Shown here one piece after another: positions 6,097-8,041 of a stretch of DNA of 8,041 nt. Each line of letters begins with the position of its first letter. Position 1 is the stretch's first letter. This stretch comes from Alphaproteobacteria bacterium. Lineage in GTDB: Bacteria; Pseudomonadota; Alphaproteobacteria; Reyranellales; Reyranellaceae. Position numbers and translations under genes: made by a program. The notes beneath the pieces are model-generated. The model ran no database searches and was not told where the DNA came from. It saw only the letters and a program-made list of their open reading frames with translations. The stretch is from the NCBI GenBank assembly GCA_013290035.1, contig JABCYT010000126.1, positions 1 to 8,041 of the forward strand. Direction: 5' to 3'.

Positions 6097-7164
6097 ATGG
6101 CCTCGCACGCCCGCTACTACGACGGCGAGAGCGCGCTGGTGCACGCGGTAAGCGTGCGGCCGACGGCGGCCGAGCTGGTCATCTTTCGTCTCGGCGACGC
6201 CGGTATCGTGGCGCGCTGGCCGGTCGGCGAACTCGCCGTGCTGGGCGACACGGCGCACGAGGCGGTTCCGCCGGTGGTGCGCAAAGGCTTCGAGGCGCGC
6301 CTGCTGGTCGACGATCCCGACTTGCGGCGCCAGCTCGCGGCCTGGGTGCCGCAGCTTGCGCCGCTGGTCACGCCGCCGGGCTCCGTCGGGCGCAGGGTCG
6401 CGGCGTTCGGCGCGACCCTGGTGGCCCTGGTCGGCCTGTTCTGGCTCGCGGTCGACTATGGCAGCGAGTATGCCGCGCCATTGCTGCCCTACAGCCTGCA
6501 GGCCAAGCTCGGCGCGAGCGTGTTCGACGAGCTGACGGCCGACAAGGACGAATGCCACGGCAAGGCGGGCCTGGCCGCCATCAACGACCTCGCCAATCGG
6601 CTGGCCCACGCCGCCGACTATCCGCACGAGATCACGGTGCATGTCATCGAAGGCGGGCCGGTCAACGCCTACACGCTGCCGGGCGGCATCCTGGTGGTCT
6701 ATTCCGACCTCATAGACCAGGCCAAGGACAGCTCGCAGGTGGCGGGCGTGGTAGCGCACGAGATCGGCCACACCGTGCATTATCATCCGATGAAGGGCCT
6801 GGCGCGCCAGTACGGCGTCGACCTGATGGTCAAGCTGGTGAGCGGCGGCTACTCCGACCTCTTGAACACGCTCACCTCCGGCGGCAACCTCCTGCTGGCG
6901 CTGCGCAACGGCCGCGCCTTCGAGCGCGAAGCCGACGCCACGGGCGTGGCCTTGCTGGAGAAGCTCGACTTGCGCGCCGACGGCATCGCGAGCTTCTTCG
7001 AGCAGATGATGGAGAAGGAACCCAAGGACATGGCCGCGGCCGCCGGCGTCTGGTCGAGCCATCCGCCGACCGCCGAGCGCATCGCCGCGACCAAGCGCCC
7101 GGCCACCGGCAAGCCCGCCTTCAGCGACGCCGAGTGGAAGGCGCTGCGCAATGTCTGCAAGTAA
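6097..7164 (+). CDS. M48 family zinc metallopeptidase, membrane-anchored, with N-terminal DUF7092-like domain
   Basis: This 355-residue protein starts at ATG 6097, 2 bp after the DUF898 stop. Residues 5-85 (ARYYDGESALVHAVSVRP onward, with IVARWPVGELAVLGD) resemble the small N-terminal domain found on many proteobacterial M48 proteins and catalogued, as I recall, as DUF7092. One hydrophobic segment (about 101-119) is the likely membrane anchor. The peptidase domain has NAYTLPGG (190-197), the zinc motif HEIGH (221-225; ligands His221 and His225, catalytic Glu222), the EREAD segment (276-280) that supplies the third zinc ligand, and SHPPTAERI (321-329). All expected catalytic residues are present, so it should be active. 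M48 relatives such as BepA and LoiP act in envelope protein quality control; the substrate here is unknown. Pairing with DUF898 suggests a membrane complex or shared regulation, which is inference. Confidence 0.93.
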   Translation: MASHARYYDGESALVHAVSVRPTAAELVIFRLGDAGIVARWPVGELAVLGDTAHEAVPPVVRKGFEARLLVDDPDLRRQLAAWVPQLAPLVTPPGSVGRRVAAFGATLVALVGLFWLAVDYGSEYAAPLLPYSLQAKLGASVFDELTADKDECHGKAGLAAINDLANRLAHAADYPHEITVHVIEGGPVNAYTLPGGILVVYSDLIDQAKDSSQVAGVVAHEIGHTVHYHPMKGLARQYGVDLMVKLVSGGYSDLLNTLTSGGNLLLALRNGRAFEREADATGVALLEKLDLRADGIASFFEQMMEKEPKDMAAAAGVWSSHPPTAERIAATKRPATGKPAFSDAEWKALRNVCK

Positions 7165-7191
7165 GCGTCGTCCACCCCTAGCGGGCGACGC
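7165..7191 (+). terminator. Hairpin directly after the M48 peptidase gene
   Basis: GCGTCGTCC (7165-7173) can pair with GGGCGACGC (7183-7191) as a 9-bp stem with one G-U pair and a 9-nt loop. The stem begins at the base after the TAA stop (7162-7164). No T-tract follows, so an intrinsic terminator role is only likely from position. Confidence 0.4.
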
Positions 7192-7313
7192 GACGCAACC
7201 TGATATCGATCTCGCGTTCGACATGGCGCCATTTCTCGCCGGCGCGAAGCTCGGACGGCGGCGTCAAATCTCGATTTTGTGATGGGCCGAGAGCCGCAAG
7301 GCGGACACAACTC

Positions 7314-7342
7314 TTGTCCGAAAATGGCGCACTGCCCATAGT
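7314..7342 (+). promoter_or_regulatory. Candidate sigma70-type promoter for the STAS-like gene
   Basis: TTGTCC (7314-7319) and CATAGT (7337-7342) are 17 bp apart, with 4 of 6 matches to each housekeeping consensus hexamer. A start site 7-8 nt past the -10 would fall at 7349-7350, so the mRNA would begin at or next to the ATG. That agrees with the absence of a Shine-Dalgarno sequence. This is a weak prediction by eye. Confidence 0.3.
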
Positions 7343-7349
7343 CTCCGCG

Positions 7350-7718
7350 ATGCCTATTCGTTGGACGATCTCGCACGAGGAGCGCCTGGTCGTAGCCACG
7401 ACCGAAGGGGTCGTGACCCTGAAAGACATCGAGGCCTATCTCGATGCCGTGGTCGTTGCCGACGCCGCGCCGTACGCCAAATTGTTCGATGCGAGCGACG
7501 TCGACCTGCAAGCGAGCGATGATGACGTCATGATGCTCGGCGCCCGCATGAGGGCCTATGCGACGGGGCCCGCCGGGCCGGTTGCCTTTGTGGTGACGAC
7601 CCCCCTTGCGCGCGAGTTCGTCGACAGATTCCTCAATCTCGCCGCCGCTCGACGGCCGGCGGATATCTTCAGGACCGCCGACGAGGCGCGCCGCTGGCTC
7701 GATGCCCAACCGCGCTAG
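7350..7718 (+). CDS. Small STAS/SpoIIAA-like hypothetical protein
   Basis: This 122-residue protein begins MPIRWTISHEERLVVATTEG at ATG 7350. A TTG 12 codons upstream is possible, but those codons give no conserved-looking sequence and overlap a candidate promoter. The pattern alternates strands and helices: RWTISHEERLVVATTEG, then VTLKDIEAYLDAVVVAD, AAPYAKLFDASDV, DDDVMMLGARMRAYA, GPVAFVVTTPLAREFVDRFLNLA and ADIFRTADEARRWLD. That layout, with YAKLFDAS at the end of a central strand and a final RTADEARRWLD helix, resembles STAS-like/SpoIIAA-like proteins common in rhizobia and relatives. No signal peptide or membrane segment is seen, so it should be cytoplasmic. The biochemical role is unknown. 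Its 3' end overlaps the next gene by 17 bp, so translation may be coupled. Confidence 0.78.
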   Translation: MPIRWTISHEERLVVATTEGVVTLKDIEAYLDAVVVADAAPYAKLFDASDVDLQASDDDVMMLGARMRAYATGPAGPVAFVVTTPLAREFVDRFLNLAAARRPADIFRTADEARRWLDAQPR

Positions 7719-8041
7719 GGCGATCGTCCTCGCCACCGCTGCCGGCCAGCCCGAGATCACCGCCTCCGACAGGCTCTATGCCGAAGCGCTGGAACGGCGC
7801 GGCTTTTCGGTCGTCGGCGCGCCCTGGGACGGACCGCGCGCGGCGTTCGACAGGGCGGCGGCCGTCGTGATCCGCTCGACCTGGGGCTATTACCGCGCCA
7901 GCAACGCCTTCCGTGACTGGACGGAAGCCATGGCCATCGCCAGCCGTCTTTTCAACCCGATCGGGCTGGTGCGCTGGAACCTGCGCAAGGACTATATCGG
8001 CAAGCTGGCCGCGGCTTCGGTGCGCGTGCCGCAAACCCACT
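7702..8041 (+). CDS. ATP-grasp family protein, N-terminal part (3' end outside window)
   Basis: The frame opens at ATG 7702, inside the end of the STAS-like gene in another frame, and stays open to the window edge, giving 113 residues. The sequence runs RAIVLATAAGQPEITASDRLYAEALERRGF, then VVGAPWDG, AAAVVIRSTWGYYRASNAFRDWTEAM, ASRLFNPIGLVRWNLRKDYIGKLAAASVRVPQTH. The VIRSTWGYY segment, the FNP step and the W-N-x-x-K-x-Y-x-x-x-L-A helix leading into a V-P-x-T strand are the N-terminal pre-grasp layout of RimK/glutathione-synthetase-like ATP-grasp proteins. These ligases join a carboxylate to an amine or similar group using ATP. The ATP-binding residues lie beyond the window, so substrate and activity are unknown. 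The start lacks a close Shine-Dalgarno sequence, which fits coupling to the upstream gene. Confidence 0.75.
   Translation, partial: MPNRARAIVLATAAGQPEITASDRLYAEALERRGFSVVGAPWDGPRAAFDRAAAVVIRSTWGYYRASNAFRDWTEAMAIASRLFNPIGLVRWNLRKDYIGKLAAASVRVPQTH

Larger units (their letters stand above)
7165..7349. other. 185-bp intergenic region with coding-like minus-strand segment
   Basis: The region separates the M48 gene from the STAS-like gene. Besides the stop-proximal hairpin it holds a 9-bp inverted repeat (GCGCCATTT at 7226-7234, AAATGGCGC at 7322-7330) and a short dyad (CGGACA at 7302-7307, TGTCCG at 7315-7320). On the minus strand, 7178-7256 reads without interruption as SELRAGEKWRHVEREIDIRLRRVAR followed by TAG, with GC-rich third positions like those of the real genes. 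No start with a ribosome site was found for it. It could be a gene remnant, a dispersed intergenic repeat or chance. No gene is called. Confidence 0.3.

Noticed and set aside
5995..7224. A 409-codon minus-strand open frame opposite the M48 gene
   Set aside because: The opposite strand encodes an intact peptidase with all motifs; the minus frame shows no recognisable domain.
6849..7760. A 303-codon minus-strand open frame crossing the M48 end and STAS-like gene
   Set aside because: It spans two supported genes and an intergenic region with no protein-like pattern.

Overview
The window is GC-rich and gene-dense, about 8 kb. It looks like a chromosomal segment of an alphaproteobacterium, most likely Hyphomicrobiales or Rhodospirillales. 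This rests on a Bug/TctC-type solute-binding protein, an ethylmalonyl-CoA mutase (Ecm/MeaA), a DUF4743-type Nudix protein, a DUF898 plus M48 peptidase pair, and small secreted HDWY...CCN...CRPTRAY proteins of a kind I associate with rhizobia-like bacteria. No species can be assigned. I saw no insertion sequence, phage gene, CRISPR array, tRNA or rRNA. No gene-free stretch exceeds 300 bases; the longest is 7165-7349.

Layout: (1) 1-540 (+) is the C-terminal part of a Bug/TctC-family periplasmic binding protein. (2) 541-627 is a convergent intergenic region with two hairpins. (3) 628-2382 (-) reads Nudix hydrolase, then two tandem paralogous small exported Cys/His proteins. (4) 2412-2792 (+) is a hotdog-fold thioesterase-like protein, divergent from the Nudix gene with only 29 bp between start codons. 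(5) 2795-4801 (-) is ecm/meaA, convergent with the hotdog gene, with both stop codons inside one palindrome. (6) 4904-7164 (+) is a two-gene unit: a DUF898 (YjgN-like) membrane protein and a membrane-anchored M48 metallopeptidase, 2 bp apart. (7) 7350-7718 (+) is a small STAS/SpoIIAA-like hypothetical protein, overlapped by 17 bp by the 5' part of an ATP-grasp-like gene that leaves the window at 8041.

Function: the one gene with a clear metabolic assignment is ecm, the B12-dependent mutase of the ethylmalonyl-CoA pathway, which allows acetyl-CoA assimilation without isocitrate lyase. Its pathway partners (ccr, epi, mcd, mch, mcl) are not in the window. The Nudix and hotdog genes suggest metabolite clean-up or CoA-ester hydrolysis, but their substrates are unknown. 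The DUF898-M48 pair is probably a membrane protein/protease unit of unknown role. The rest are poorly characterised.

The observations most worth a second look are the tandem secreted paralogues (84% identical proteins with many silent differences), the symmetric -10-like heptamer exactly midway between the divergent Nudix and hotdog starts, and the DUF898-M48 pair. I did not see convincing evidence of a wholly new biological system.
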